A stretch of DNA of 57,187 nt from Methylotenera_A sp046598525 (GTDB taxonomy: Bacteria; Pseudomonadota; Gammaproteobacteria; Burkholderiales; Methylophilaceae). The stretch's first letter is position 1. Every line of letters begins with the position of its first letter. The position numbers and the translations under genes were made by a program. The notes below the pieces were generated by a model. The model was not told the DNA's origin and searched no databases. It saw only the letters and a list, made by a program, of their open reading frames with translations. The stretch is taken from assembly GCA_046598525.1 (NCBI GenBank), contig JBKJIJ010000014.1:1-57187 (forward strand), given 5' to 3'. Shown here piece by piece: positions 34,982 through 43,770 of the stretch.

Positions 34982-35491
34982 TTGAAACATTTAGTCATTT
35001 CTGTTGGTTTGTTTTTAGTGTCAAGTTTGGCTAGTGCTAATCTTGTGCCACACACTATTAACCAGCCTGCACATCTACAAAGCATCAGCTTAATGGCCGC
35101 TAATAGCTTATCTGGCTACACCTTAAGCCCGCTTGCTGACACTAAATCGACCTATCAAAAACCGACTAAAACAGAAGCCATTTATTCCACTTTATTTGAG
35201 TTTTCATCGCACATTAATCAAGCCATAGATCAAACTGGTTTAAGTGTGTATTGGAATCACTCAATAATTAGCACGTTTGTTAGCGCCGCCCAATCACAAC
35301 AGCATTGGGCTAACACAAATATTGCAGAGGATAGCGAGCTATCAGGGCTTGTGGCCAATAGTTTAAATGATGATTACGTGGCGACTAAAAACGCCGATAA
35401 ACGCATTAATGAAGTACCCTTACCTGCCGCTATTTGGTTGTTCTCATCTGCCATTATGTTGTTTGGTTTTGCGCGCCGCGGCACGGTTTAA
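34982..35491 (+). CDS. PEP-CTERM-like exported protein
   Basis: A 169-residue protein with an N-terminal signal (about 1-19, cleavage after S-A). The C-terminus reads V-P-L-P-A-A-I-W-L-F, then a hydrophobic helix and R-R near the end. This is the VPLPA variant of the PEP-CTERM sorting signal, recognised by exosortase/XrtA-type enzymes in exopolysaccharide-producing bacteria. The middle is Ser/Ala/Asn-rich without a known domain. The start is a TTG at 34982. No exosortase gene is in the window. Confidence 0.75.
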   Translation: MKHLVISVGLFLVSSLASANLVPHTINQPAHLQSISLMAANSLSGYTLSPLADTKSTYQKPTKTEAIYSTLFEFSSHINQAIDQTGLSVYWNHSIISTFVSAAQSQQHWANTNIAEDSELSGLVANSLNDDYVATKNADKRINEVPLPAAIWLFSSAIMLFGFARRGTV

Positions 35492-35637
35492 GTACCAGCA
35501 CTATTTAAACACCTGCAAGTTAATTGCCAGCAAGTCTCTCAATTTAGTCATTTAAATCCCTCACGCCAGCTTGCTGGTGCGTAGCCAATTTTAAGATTGC
35601 TCACAACATCAAAACCATTTCATTGTAAAATGGGCTT

Positions 35638-36450
35638 ATGTTGCTATCTCAATTAAATCAAAAAGTACAAGCGGGCGAGAAAATTGCCATGCTTACCTGT
35701 TATGACGCCACTTTTGCCAAGCTAATGCAAGAAGCTGGTGTGGATATTTTATTGGTGGGCGATTCTTTAGGTATGGTGTTGCATGGCGCTGAAAATACGC
35801 TAAATGTGAGCATGCACCACATGACTTATCACACCAAAAGCGTGGCCGCTGGCGCGCCAAACACCTTTATTATTGCCGATATGCCGCTTGGTAGCTATGA
35901 GCATGACGCAGAAGCCGCCTACAAAAACGCGGAATGGCTGATTAAATCTGGCGCGCATATGGTGAAATTTGAAGGTGGCGGCGATAAAGCCAAAACCGCG
36001 CAATATTTGGTAGAGCGCGGCATTCCGGTTTGTGCGCATTTGGGTTTTACACCGCAATCGGTTAATCAGCTTGGTGGCTATAAAATTCAAGGCAAAACCG
36101 TTGAAGGGGCGGCAAAAATTATGCAAGACGCCATCGCCATGGCCAATGCGGGTGCTAGTTTTATTTTGCTAGAAATGGTGCCAGCCAGCTTAGCCAAAAG
36201 TATTACAGAGGCGTTAAAAGTGCCTACCATTGGCATTGGTGCTGGCGTGGATTGCAGCGGCCAAGTATTGGTTTTGCAAGACTTAATAGGCATTTACACT
36301 GGCCCAAGTGCAAAAAACCCAGCCGATTTTAAATCGCCACGTTTTGTGCGAAATTTTTTAAAAGATACCAATAGCGTGCAAAGTGCCGTCGCCGCTTATG
36401 TTGTGGCCGTTAAAAATAAAACCTTCCCTGCCTTAGAGCACAGTTACTAA
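35638..36450 (+). CDS. panB: 3-methyl-2-oxobutanoate hydroxymethyltransferase
   Basis: A 270-residue enzyme for the first committed step of pantothenate synthesis, using 5,10-methylene-THF. It has M-L-T-C-Y-D near 18-23, V-G-D-S-L-G-M-V with the metal Asp42, F-E-G-G, and the G-I-G-A-G block. panC follows after 17 bases. No strong ribosome site precedes ATG 35638, but the N-terminus fits the family. Confidence 0.97.
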   Translation: MLLSQLNQKVQAGEKIAMLTCYDATFAKLMQEAGVDILLVGDSLGMVLHGAENTLNVSMHHMTYHTKSVAAGAPNTFIIADMPLGSYEHDAEAAYKNAEWLIKSGAHMVKFEGGGDKAKTAQYLVERGIPVCAHLGFTPQSVNQLGGYKIQGKTVEGAAKIMQDAIAMANAGASFILLEMVPASLAKSITEALKVPTIGIGAGVDCSGQVLVLQDLIGIYTGPSAKNPADFKSPRFVRNFLKDTNSVQSAVAAYVVAVKNKTFPALEHSY

Positions 36451-36467
36451 GCCATTACCCAAGCATT

Positions 36468-37337
36468 ATGCAAATTATTAATACGGCCGCCGAATTAAGG
36501 CAGGCGCTTAACCATTCCGCTAAACAAGCCAATATTGGTTTTGTGCCCACAATGGGCAACTTGCATGCGGGGCATATTCATTTGGTGAATTTGGCCAAAC
36601 AGCAGTGTAATTGCGTGGTGGTGAGTATTTTTGTTAATCCGCTGCAATTTGGCGCGAATGAAGATTTAGCCAATTATCCGCGTACCTTAGAAGCCGATTG
36701 CGAAAAGCTAAAAGCGGCTGGCTGCGATATTGTATTTACGCCAACAGTGGGTGAAATGTATCCGCAGATGACGCAAAGCGCGGCTGGTATTCAACTTAAC
36801 CAAAGTATGACGATTGAGCCGCCAGATATGGCTAATGATTTATGTGGCGCTAGCCGCCCAGGCCATTTTGCGGGTGTGGCCACTGTGGTGGCAAAGCTGT
36901 TTAATATTGTGCAGCCGCAAACGGCTTTTTTTGGCAAAAAAGATTTTCAGCAATTATTTATTATTCGCGAATTAGTGCAACAGTTTAATTATCCGATTCA
37001 AATTGTGGCTGGCGAAACCGTGCGCGAAACCAGTGGTTTGGCGTTAAGCTCACGCAACGGTTATTTATCTGCCGCGCAAAAGCAGCAAGCGGCGGTGCTA
37101 AATGAAACCTTGCATGAAATTGCATTGGCCATTCAAACACAAAATGCTGATTTTGAATCGCTAGAAAATGTGGCTAAAACCAAGCTAAACCTGCATGGTT
37201 GGCAGGTAGATTACGTCACTGTGCGCAATGCGCTTAACTTGCAGCCTGCTACTCAAGCTGACCAACATTTGGTGATATTGGCAGCGGCTAAAATCGGCAA
37301 CACGCGATTAATCGATAATATTGAATTAAGTCTTTAA
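36468..37337 (+). CDS. panC: Pantothenate synthetase
   Basis: A 289-residue ligase that joins pantoate and beta-alanine. P-T-M-G-N-L-H-x-G-H gives the nucleotide-binding HxGH motif near 27-36. F-V-N-P-x-Q-F-G, G-V-A-T-V-V-x-K-L-F-N-I-V and G-K-K-D-F-Q-Q are all present. It is cotranscribed with panB. panD has its own promoter downstream. Confidence 0.97.
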   Translation: MQIINTAAELRQALNHSAKQANIGFVPTMGNLHAGHIHLVNLAKQQCNCVVVSIFVNPLQFGANEDLANYPRTLEADCEKLKAAGCDIVFTPTVGEMYPQMTQSAAGIQLNQSMTIEPPDMANDLCGASRPGHFAGVATVVAKLFNIVQPQTAFFGKKDFQQLFIIRELVQQFNYPIQIVAGETVRETSGLALSSRNGYLSAAQKQQAAVLNETLHEIALAIQTQNADFESLENVAKTKLNLHGWQVDYVTVRNALNLQPATQADQHLVILAAAKIGNTRLIDNIELSL

Positions 37338-37361
37338 ATTAAGCCAAATACGCAAACATTT

Positions 37362-37390
37362 TTGCGATAAGTAATTGAAAAGACTATAAT
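37362..37390 (+). promoter_or_regulatory. Sigma-70 promoter for panD-rsfS-rlmH
   Basis: A -35 box TTGCGA (37362-37367) and a perfect -10 box TATAAT (37385-37390) are separated by 17 bases. Transcription would start near 37397, about 23 bases before the panD start. It allows panD and the ribosome-factor genes to be expressed apart from panBC. Confidence 0.8.
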
Positions 37391-37419
37391 ACGCGTCCAT
37401 TTTGGAGAAACACCTATCC

Positions 37420-37800
37420 ATGCAAAGAACCATGCTTAAATCAAAACTGCACCGCGTACATGTGACTCATAGCGAGTTACATTATGAAGGCAGTTGTGCG
37501 ATTGATGAGGCGCTGTTGGAAGCCGCCGATATAAAAGAATACGAACAAATCAATATTTACAACGTGACTAACGGTGAGCGTTTTAGCACATATGCCATTC
37601 GCGCCGATCGTCATTCTGGCATTATTTCAGTCAATGGCGCTGCCGCACATAAGGCGCACCCAAAAGATATTATTATTATCGCCAGTTATGCGCATTACAC
37701 CGCATTAGAGTTGCAGCAATATGCGCCGCAACTGGTGTATGTAGATGCTAATAACCGCATTTCAAATCAATCAAACGCAATTCCAGCACAGGCGGCATAA
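37420..37800 (+). CDS. panD: Aspartate 1-decarboxylase proenzyme
   Basis: A 126-residue proenzyme that cleaves itself at G24-S25 (Y-E-G-S-C) to create the pyruvoyl group, then makes beta-alanine from aspartate. ATG 37420 is chosen because M-Q-R-T-M-L matches the E. coli start and puts the cleavage site at residue 24-25, and because GGAG lies about 12 bases upstream. A TTG at 37402 is unlikely. Its stop overlaps rsfS (TAATG). Confidence 0.96.
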   Translation: MQRTMLKSKLHRVHVTHSELHYEGSCAIDEALLEAADIKEYEQINIYNVTNGERFSTYAIRADRHSGIISVNGAAAHKAHPKDIIIIASYAHYTALELQQYAPQLVYVDANNRISNQSNAIPAQAA

Positions 37801-38174
37801 TGACAGTTCAAACAGAAGCAAATTATCTAGACACCATGAAACAAGCCGTTATTGACGCGCTTGAAGACATTAAAGGCTTTGATATTGCCGTGATGGATGT
37901 GCGTAAACTCACTAACATGACCAGCTATATGATTGTTGCCAGCGCCACATCAAGCCGCCAAGCAAAAGCCATGGGCGACAATGTGCGCGAAAAGCTGAAA
38001 GAAAAAGGCTATGCCATTCGTGGTACTGAAGGCGAAAAAGAAGGCGAATGGGTTTTAGTGGATTTAAACGATATGGTTGTGCATATTATGATTCCAGCCA
38101 CGCGCGCCTATTATAATTTAGAGCAACTGTGGGGCGATGCAGAAGCGCGTCGCGGCCATATCAAACCCGCTTAG
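37800..38174 (+). CDS. rsfS: Ribosomal silencing factor RsfS
   Basis: A 124-residue protein that binds L14 on the 50S subunit and blocks subunit joining in starvation. Family marks are D-I-A-V-M-D-V, Y-M-I-V-A-S-A-T-S-S-R-Q and W-V-L-V-D-L-N-D-M-V-V-H-I-M. Start and panD stop share one base. rlmH follows, as is usual. Confidence 0.95.
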   Translation: MTVQTEANYLDTMKQAVIDALEDIKGFDIAVMDVRKLTNMTSYMIVASATSSRQAKAMGDNVREKLKEKGYAIRGTEGEKEGEWVLVDLNDMVVHIMIPATRAYYNLEQLWGDAEARRGHIKPA

Positions 38175-38210
38175 TTTTAAAATCCAAACTCAACTGTCAT
38201 AATCGCCAGC

Positions 38211-38690
38211 ATGAAACTGCGCATTATTTCAGTTGGTCACAAAATGCCAAGCTGGGTAGAATCCGCTTGCAGTGAATACACCAAGCGCATGCCGCGCGAA
38301 GCCACGGTTGAAATTGTTGAAATCAAACCCGAAAAGCGCGCGGCTGGCAATAGCACCGATAATATCCAACTGATTGAAGCTAAACGCATTTTAGAGGCGG
38401 TTGGCCGCGATTATTTAATTGCTTTAGATGAACGCGGCAATGAAGTCACTACTTTGCAATTGGCTGAACGATTTTCTACTTGGCTAGCTGGCAGCACAAC
38501 CAATGGCCGCGATATTGCACTGGTTATTGGAGGCGCAGATGGCTTGCACAGCACAGTCAAGCATAAAGCCGATTGGCTGTGGGGCTTATCTAAACTCACG
38601 TTGCCGCACGCCATGGTGCGCATTATCTTGGCAGAACAACTATACCGCGCTTACTCCGTCACCCAAAATCACCCTTATCACCGCGAATAA
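38211..38690 (+). CDS. rlmH: 23S rRNA pseudouridine-1915 N3-methyltransferase RlmH
   Basis: A 159-residue SPOUT methyltransferase. The L-D-E-R-G motif near 67-71, the knot region I-G-G-A-D-G and the invariant C-terminus E-Q-L-Y-R-A-...-N-H-P-Y-H-R are present. The 36-base gap to rsfS indicates one operon. Confidence 0.97.
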   Translation: MKLRIISVGHKMPSWVESACSEYTKRMPREATVEIVEIKPEKRAAGNSTDNIQLIEAKRILEAVGRDYLIALDERGNEVTTLQLAERFSTWLAGSTTNGRDIALVIGGADGLHSTVKHKADWLWGLSKLTLPHAMVRIILAEQLYRAYSVTQNHPYHRE

Positions 38691-38836
38691 TCGCTCATTA
38701 ATGACTGGCACGCTAAATGCTTTATATACAATATAAGCATATAGAAGTGCATTTTTATTGCTAAAACGCCCCACAAGGGTGAAATGCGTCCGTTTTAGCA
38801 CCTTTATGAGTCAGCATTTAAGATTAAGGATTGATG

Positions 38837-39124
38837 ATGGATAGCAATGGCTTAGTTTTATTATCAAAGTTTTCAGTATCGGCAAGGCGATTAATTGGCT
38901 CTGTAAACCCCGCCAAGCTGATAAAAGATAGCGAATATAGCGCAGAAGTGTTTCAAAAAGCCTTTGAATTGGGCGATGAAGAGCTGATTATGTTGGCGCT
39001 TGAAGTGCAGACCATGCTTGGATTACTCAACGCTACCGCACCTGCCGCCAGCACGGCCAAAGTAGCGCCGATAAAAGCGGCGGCGGTTGAAGAGAAAAAA
39101 TATATGTTTGGCGCAAGAAGCTAG
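38837..39124 (+). CDS. Small hypothetical protein
   Basis: A 95-residue protein I do not recognise. The N-terminal 60 residues are mostly helical and charged; then comes an Ala/Thr/Val-rich stretch, as in a linker, and a short K-K-Y-M-F-G-A-R-S tail. No signal peptide or membrane helix is seen. AAGGA at 38826-38830 best serves ATG 38837; ATG 38834 and TTG 38831 are also in frame. It stands alone between rlmH and the photolyase gene. Confidence 0.65.
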   Translation: MDSNGLVLLSKFSVSARRLIGSVNPAKLIKDSEYSAEVFQKAFELGDEELIMLALEVQTMLGLLNATAPAASTAKVAPIKAAAVEEKKYMFGARS

Positions 39125-39226
39125 GCAAATATCATATTAGCCATAAGCTGTATTTATATTTCTAAGCGCGCTCATAAACTTTAAGGTTTTGTTAAACTAG
39201 ACAGCTCATTTCTGGTCTGTCTCTGC

Positions 39227-40708
39227 ATGACACATTCAAACTCCTTTCATTCCGAATTTTCTTATAACAAATCATTAGTCTGGTTTAGACGCGATTTGCG
39301 CGACTTTGACCACGCCGCGCTGTACCACGCGCTTAAATCATCGCAGCAAGTATTTTGCGTGTTTGTTTTTGATACCCAAATTTTAGATTTACTCACCAAC
39401 AAAGCGGATAGGCGCGTTGAGTTTATTTGGGAAAGCGTGAAAGAGTTAAAAACCGCTTTGCAAAAAAATGGTGGCGATTTAATGGTTAAATACGGCCTTG
39501 CGCGCCAAATCATTCCGCAACTAGCTTCAGAGTTTCAAGTAAATGCGGTTTTTACCAATCGCGATTATGAACCCAGCGCCCTGCAGCGCGATGAAAATGT
39601 GGCCGCCGATTTAGCTAAAAGCGAGATTGAATTTCACCATTTTAAAGACCAAGTGATTGTTGAAAAAGACGAAGTTTTAAGCTTAAGTAATAAGCCCTAC
39701 TCTGTGTTTTCGCCTTATCGCAACGCGGCATTAAAAAAATTAAACGACTTTTATTTAAAGCCCTACCCTGTTGATAGCTATATTCAGCATTTAGCCAAAT
39801 TGCCACCCAGCGAATTAATCAGCCTAGAAGCCATGGGTTTTGAGCGCACCAATTTAAGTGAAATGCGCTTGCCCACAGGCATGAGCGGCGGTGCTGCACT
39901 ATTTGAAGACTTTGAAAACCGCATGCATCAATACCAAGAGGCGCGCAATTTTCCGGCCGTTAAAGGCGTTTCTTACCTTTCTGTGCATTTGCGTTTTGGC
40001 ACGGTTTCTATCCGCCATTTGGCAAGAGCCGCTAAAAATATGGCCAACGCAGGCGCCGACACTTGGCTTAATGAGCTAATTTGGCGCGATTTTTACGTTC
40101 AAATTTTGCATCACAACCCGCAAGTAGCGTTAGGCAGATCATTTAAGCCAGACTTTGAAAACCTAGCTTTTCCTAACGATGAGCGACTATTTAAAGCTTG
40201 GTGTGAAGGCAAAACCGGCTACCCATTAGTCGATGCAGCGATGCGCCAAATTAATACGACTGGCTTTATGCATAACCGTTTGCGCATGGTGGCGGCTAGC
40301 TTTTTAGTGAAAGACTTATTAATTGATTGGCGTTGGGGTGAACGTTATTTTGCAGAGCACTTAATTGATTTTGATTTTTCGGCCAATAATGGTGGCTGGC
40401 AATGGGCCGCCAGCACAGGCTGCGATGCGCAACCGTGGTTTAGAATCTTTAACCCCATCACCCAAAGTGAGAAATTTGACGCAAGCGGCAAGTTTATTCG
40501 CAAATATGTGACCGAATTAAGCAAGTGCACTGACAAAGAAATACACGCACCGTGGTTAATTTCATCTATTCGGCAGCAATCTATAGGGTTAATAATAGGT
40601 AAAGATTACCCAGCACCCATTGTTGATCATGCCACACAGCGAGTGCTGGCCTTGAGTTTGTACAAATCGAGCCAACCCAATAAAGAAGAACTGGATATAG
40701 AGGCATAG
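39227..40708 (+). CDS. phrB: Deoxyribodipyrimidine photolyase
   Basis: A 493-residue light-driven DNA repair flavoprotein. The N-terminal antenna domain begins L-V-W-F-R-R-D-L-R-D-x-D-H-A-A-L. The C-terminal FAD domain has W-R-D-F-Y, G-x-T-G-Y-P-L-V-D-A-A-M-R-Q, H-N-R-L-R-M and N-N-G-G-W-Q-W-A-A-S-T-G-C-D-A-Q-P. The last pattern is typical of class I CPD photolyases. It is a single gene with its own spacers. Confidence 0.95.
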   Translation: MTHSNSFHSEFSYNKSLVWFRRDLRDFDHAALYHALKSSQQVFCVFVFDTQILDLLTNKADRRVEFIWESVKELKTALQKNGGDLMVKYGLARQIIPQLASEFQVNAVFTNRDYEPSALQRDENVAADLAKSEIEFHHFKDQVIVEKDEVLSLSNKPYSVFSPYRNAALKKLNDFYLKPYPVDSYIQHLAKLPPSELISLEAMGFERTNLSEMRLPTGMSGGAALFEDFENRMHQYQEARNFPAVKGVSYLSVHLRFGTVSIRHLARAAKNMANAGADTWLNELIWRDFYVQILHHNPQVALGRSFKPDFENLAFPNDERLFKAWCEGKTGYPLVDAAMRQINTTGFMHNRLRMVAASFLVKDLLIDWRWGERYFAEHLIDFDFSANNGGWQWAASTGCDAQPWFRIFNPITQSEKFDASGKFIRKYVTELSKCTDKEIHAPWLISSIRQQSIGLIIGKDYPAPIVDHATQRVLALSLYKSSQPNKEELDIEA

Positions 40709-40911
40709 TTATTGCTTTTAATTTATAGGCGATTAATTTCAACGCAAATAGTGCCGCGTTGTTTTTACATCACTTTTACACATATCCAAAACGGTAATAC
40801 TTTTATCAGTAGACAACGCATGCGGCGTCCGCCATAATGGTGCTGTAAATTTTGGTAAAAAATGTACTTAAAAATAACGAATATCGCCAATTTAAATAAG
40901 TGAATATAACA

Positions 40912-41649
40912 ATGCATTCAAAACTATATACAATTTTCTTAAGCTGCCTGCTAGCAATTTTAGTAACAGGCTGCGCCACCACCAATAAAGACCCGTTAGA
41001 AGGCATTAACCGCGGTGTTTATAAATTTAACGATGTGGCTGACAGAGCCGTGTTAAAACCAGTGGCTACGGCTTATAAAACAGTTGCGCCAACATTTGTG
41101 CGCAAAGGCTTTAATAATTTCTTTAATAATTTAGGCGCCATTACAACCGTGCTTAATGATTTATTGCAGTTTAAATTTGCGCATGCATTTACCGATGCTG
41201 GCCGCTTTGTGATTAACTCTACTTTTGGTTTAGCTGGCTTTATTGATGTAGCTGGTATGGATAATATTCCAAATCGCAAAGAAGATTTTGGTCAAACCTT
41301 AGGTTACTGGGGCGTTGGCAATGGTGCTTATCTAGTGTTGCCTCTACTAGGCCCAAGCACTTTACGTGATGCGACTGGCTTTGCGGTAGATAGCATGACC
41401 ACAGACCCAATTACTTACACGCACAACATTGGTGAAATTCGCTTGCATAACCAATTGCGTACCGCGCAGTTAATTGATAAGAGAACTGAGTTGCTTGATG
41501 CGGGTGACTTAGTTGATAACGCTTCATTAGACCCTTACTCATTTATGCGTGATGCCTATTTGCAACGCCGAGCAAGCTTGGTTGTGGATGGCGCTGTTAG
41601 CAATAAACCAGCCGATGATGGCTTTGAGCCTGCAGATGAAGATAAATAG
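40912..41649 (+). CDS. mlaA: Outer-membrane lipoprotein MlaA
   Basis: A 245-residue lipoprotein of the Mla (VacJ) system, which removes misplaced phospholipids from the outer leaflet. The lipobox L-V-T-G-C21 follows a short hydrophobic leader. D-P-L-E-x-x-N-R-x-x-Y-x-F-N-D, R-F-x-I-N-S-T-x-G-x-x-G-F-x-D and L-P-L-L-G-P-S-T-L-R-D are family blocks. The other mla genes are not here. A GTG at 40900 is an alternative start. Confidence 0.93.
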   Translation: MHSKLYTIFLSCLLAILVTGCATTNKDPLEGINRGVYKFNDVADRAVLKPVATAYKTVAPTFVRKGFNNFFNNLGAITTVLNDLLQFKFAHAFTDAGRFVINSTFGLAGFIDVAGMDNIPNRKEDFGQTLGYWGVGNGAYLVLPLLGPSTLRDATGFAVDSMTTDPITYTHNIGEIRLHNQLRTAQLIDKRTELLDAGDLVDNASLDPYSFMRDAYLQRRASLVVDGAVSNKPADDGFEPADEDK

Positions 41650-41712
41650 AACTTGATAAATAAAACTTCATAAATAAAGCATAAATAAACGCTGATTTAA
41701 CTAGCGCTTAAC

Positions 41713-41742
41713 AAAAAAGCCCTTCAATTTGAAGGGCTTTTT
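41713..41742. terminator. Bidirectional rho-independent terminator
   Basis: AAAAAAGCCCTTC pairs with GAAGGGCTTTTT around a short AATTT loop, with A and T runs on both sides. It lies between the convergent mlaA and pmbA. Confidence 0.93.
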
Positions 41743-41771
41743 ATTGGCTGAAACAAATGTGCGCTGACAAA

Positions 41772-43118
41772 TTACTCAGCAGAATCGCCAGTTGCCACCA
41801 TCATTTGCTCAATCAAAATAGAGCCAGTCAGTTTTGAGCTATTTTTAATTACATCAGTACCAATAGCTGTAATCTGGTTCAGCATGTCTTTCATATTACC
41901 TGCAATGGTAATTTCTTCAACTGGGTAAGCAATTACGCCGTTTTCTACCCAAAAACCTGCCGCACCGCGCGAATAATCGCCTGTTACCATGTTTAAACCA
42001 TGGCCTAGCACTTCGGTTACCAGCAAACCTGTGCCCATTAATTGCAGCAACTCAGCAAAGTTTTGCCCTGTGGATTGCACAATTAAATTGTGGCTGCCAC
42101 CCGCATTGCCGGTGCTTTGCATGCCCAATTTACGGGCAGAATAGCTAGATAACATATAACCTTGCAAAACACCGTTTTCGACCAACTGACGCGCATGCGT
42201 AGCCACGCCTTCACTATCAAATGGGCTGCTGGCAACGCCTTTTTTAACATGCGGATCTTCGGTAATATTTAAAAAAGTTGACGCTACTTTTTTGCCTAAA
42301 CTATCCAACAAGAATGACGATTTACGGTACAAACTGCCGCCCGAAATCGCGCCAATTAAAGATGAAATTAATCCTGAAGCCAATGGCGCCTCAAATAAAA
42401 CAGGGTATTGCCCAGTTTGAATGGTGCGCGCGCCCAAGCGCCTAATGCTGCGCTGACCCGCCAAATGGCCCACATAGCTGGCAGAATCCATGTCTTTACA
42501 ATCGCGCGCGCTGGTGTACCAATAGTCGCGCTGCATATTGCCGTTATCTTCTGCAATGACCGAACAGCTAATGCTATGACGAGAGCTGGCGTAGCCGCCC
42601 ACAAAACCATGGCTATTGGCATAGGCAAATATGCTTTCAGCGATGGATACGCCTGCGCCTTCTGAATTGGTGATGCGTGCTTTATCTACATCAAGCGCGG
42701 CCGCTTCACAGGTTTTGGCAATCTCAAGCGCTTCGTCTACACTTAATTGCCAGGGATGATATAAATCTAAATCGGGCAGATTAGTGGCCATTAAATTGGC
42801 ATCGGCTAAGCCGCAAAATGGGTCTTTTGCGGTGTATTTGGCAATATTACAAGCCGCTTCAACCGTGTCTTTAAGCGCTTGCGGGCTTAAATCAGAGCTG
42901 CTGGCATGGCCTTTTTGTTCGCCAAAATAAACGGTAACCGAAATGCCTTTATCGCGGTTATATTCAATATTTTCAGTCTCACCCAAGCGCACCGATACGT
43001 TTTGGCCTGTGCCAAAACTCACTTCGGTTTCCGCTGAAGAGGCGCCTGCAAGCTTGGCGGTTTTAAGCACATCTTGCGTGATTTGCTGTAATTGTTCTAG
43101 ATTAATTGTAGCGTCCAT
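41772..43118 (-). CDS. pmbA: Metalloprotease PmbA (TldE)
   Basis: A 448-residue TldE/PmbA subunit, partner of TldD. Recognisable blocks are V-S-F-G-x-G-Q-N-V-S-V-R near 28, G-H-A-S-S-S-D-L-S near 70, the long central domain, and the C-terminal G-D-Y-S-R-G-A-A-G-F-W-V-E-N-G. TldD/TldE process modified peptides and antitoxins. tldD is not in the window. It is divergent from darP, with a 79-bp spacer. Confidence 0.95.
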   Translation of the reverse strand: MDATINLEQLQQITQDVLKTAKLAGASSAETEVSFGTGQNVSVRLGETENIEYNRDKGISVTVYFGEQKGHASSSDLSPQALKDTVEAACNIAKYTAKDPFCGLADANLMATNLPDLDLYHPWQLSVDEALEIAKTCEAAALDVDKARITNSEGAGVSIAESIFAYANSHGFVGGYASSRHSISCSVIAEDNGNMQRDYWYTSARDCKDMDSASYVGHLAGQRSIRRLGARTIQTGQYPVLFEAPLASGLISSLIGAISGGSLYRKSSFLLDSLGKKVASTFLNITEDPHVKKGVASSPFDSEGVATHARQLVENGVLQGYMLSSYSARKLGMQSTGNAGGSHNLIVQSTGQNFAELLQLMGTGLLVTEVLGHGLNMVTGDYSRGAAGFWVENGVIAYPVEEITIAGNMKDMLNQITAIGTDVIKNSSKLTGSILIEQMMVATGDSAE

Positions 43119-43197
43119 TATGGGGTTTGATTAATTCAAATGACTAAAACTGTTATCATACCGTAGCCAACATAAAAGCCACTAGAAACCCACCACC

Positions 43198-43770
43198 GTG
43201 ACCGAAAAAAACTACTCAATAGATCCAGATGCTGATTTACCGATCAGTAAAACCAAGCTAAAAGCCGAAGCAGACGCGCAACAGGCCATTGGCAAAAAGT
43301 TAATCGATTTATCTAAAGATAAATTAATTAAACTTAATTTGCCCGAAACCTTATTTGATGCGGTGATGGAAGCCAAGCGCTTAACGGCCAACGGCGCCGT
43401 GCGCAGGCAATTGCAATATTTGGGCCGCTTAATGCGCGATGTAGATAGCGTGCCAATTGTTGAGCAGCTACAAGCTTGGGAAGGCAAAAACACCCAGGAA
43501 AATGCGCGATTCCATATTATGGAACGCTGGCGCAGCCGTTTAATTGCCGAGCCAGATGCTTTGCAAGAGTTTTACAGCAAATTTCCGACAGCTGATATTC
43601 AACAGTTACGCACTTTAATTCGAAACGCGCAACGTGAAGAAGCCGCGCAAAAGCCACCAAAAAGTAGCCGCGAATTATTTAAATTAATCCGCGAATTAAG
43701 TGAAGCCGAAAACGTAGAATCATCAAACGCAGAATTACCAAACTCAGATTTACCAAGTGAAGATGAATAA
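43198..43770 (+). CDS. darP: Ribosome biogenesis protein DarP (YjgA)
   Basis: A 190-residue DUF615 protein involved in late 50S assembly. The block S-K-T-x-x-K-x-E near 18-25, R-R-Q-L-Q-Y-L-G-R-L-M-R and the E-R-W-R-x-x-L-I motif are family signatures. It starts with GTG 43198. The next gene begins inside its last codons (8-base overlap). Pairing divergently with pmbA is a conserved neighbourhood. Confidence 0.93.
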   Translation: MTEKNYSIDPDADLPISKTKLKAEADAQQAIGKKLIDLSKDKLIKLNLPETLFDAVMEAKRLTANGAVRRQLQYLGRLMRDVDSVPIVEQLQAWEGKNTQENARFHIMERWRSRLIAEPDALQEFYSKFPTADIQQLRTLIRNAQREEAAQKPPKSSRELFKLIRELSEAENVESSNAELPNSDLPSEDE

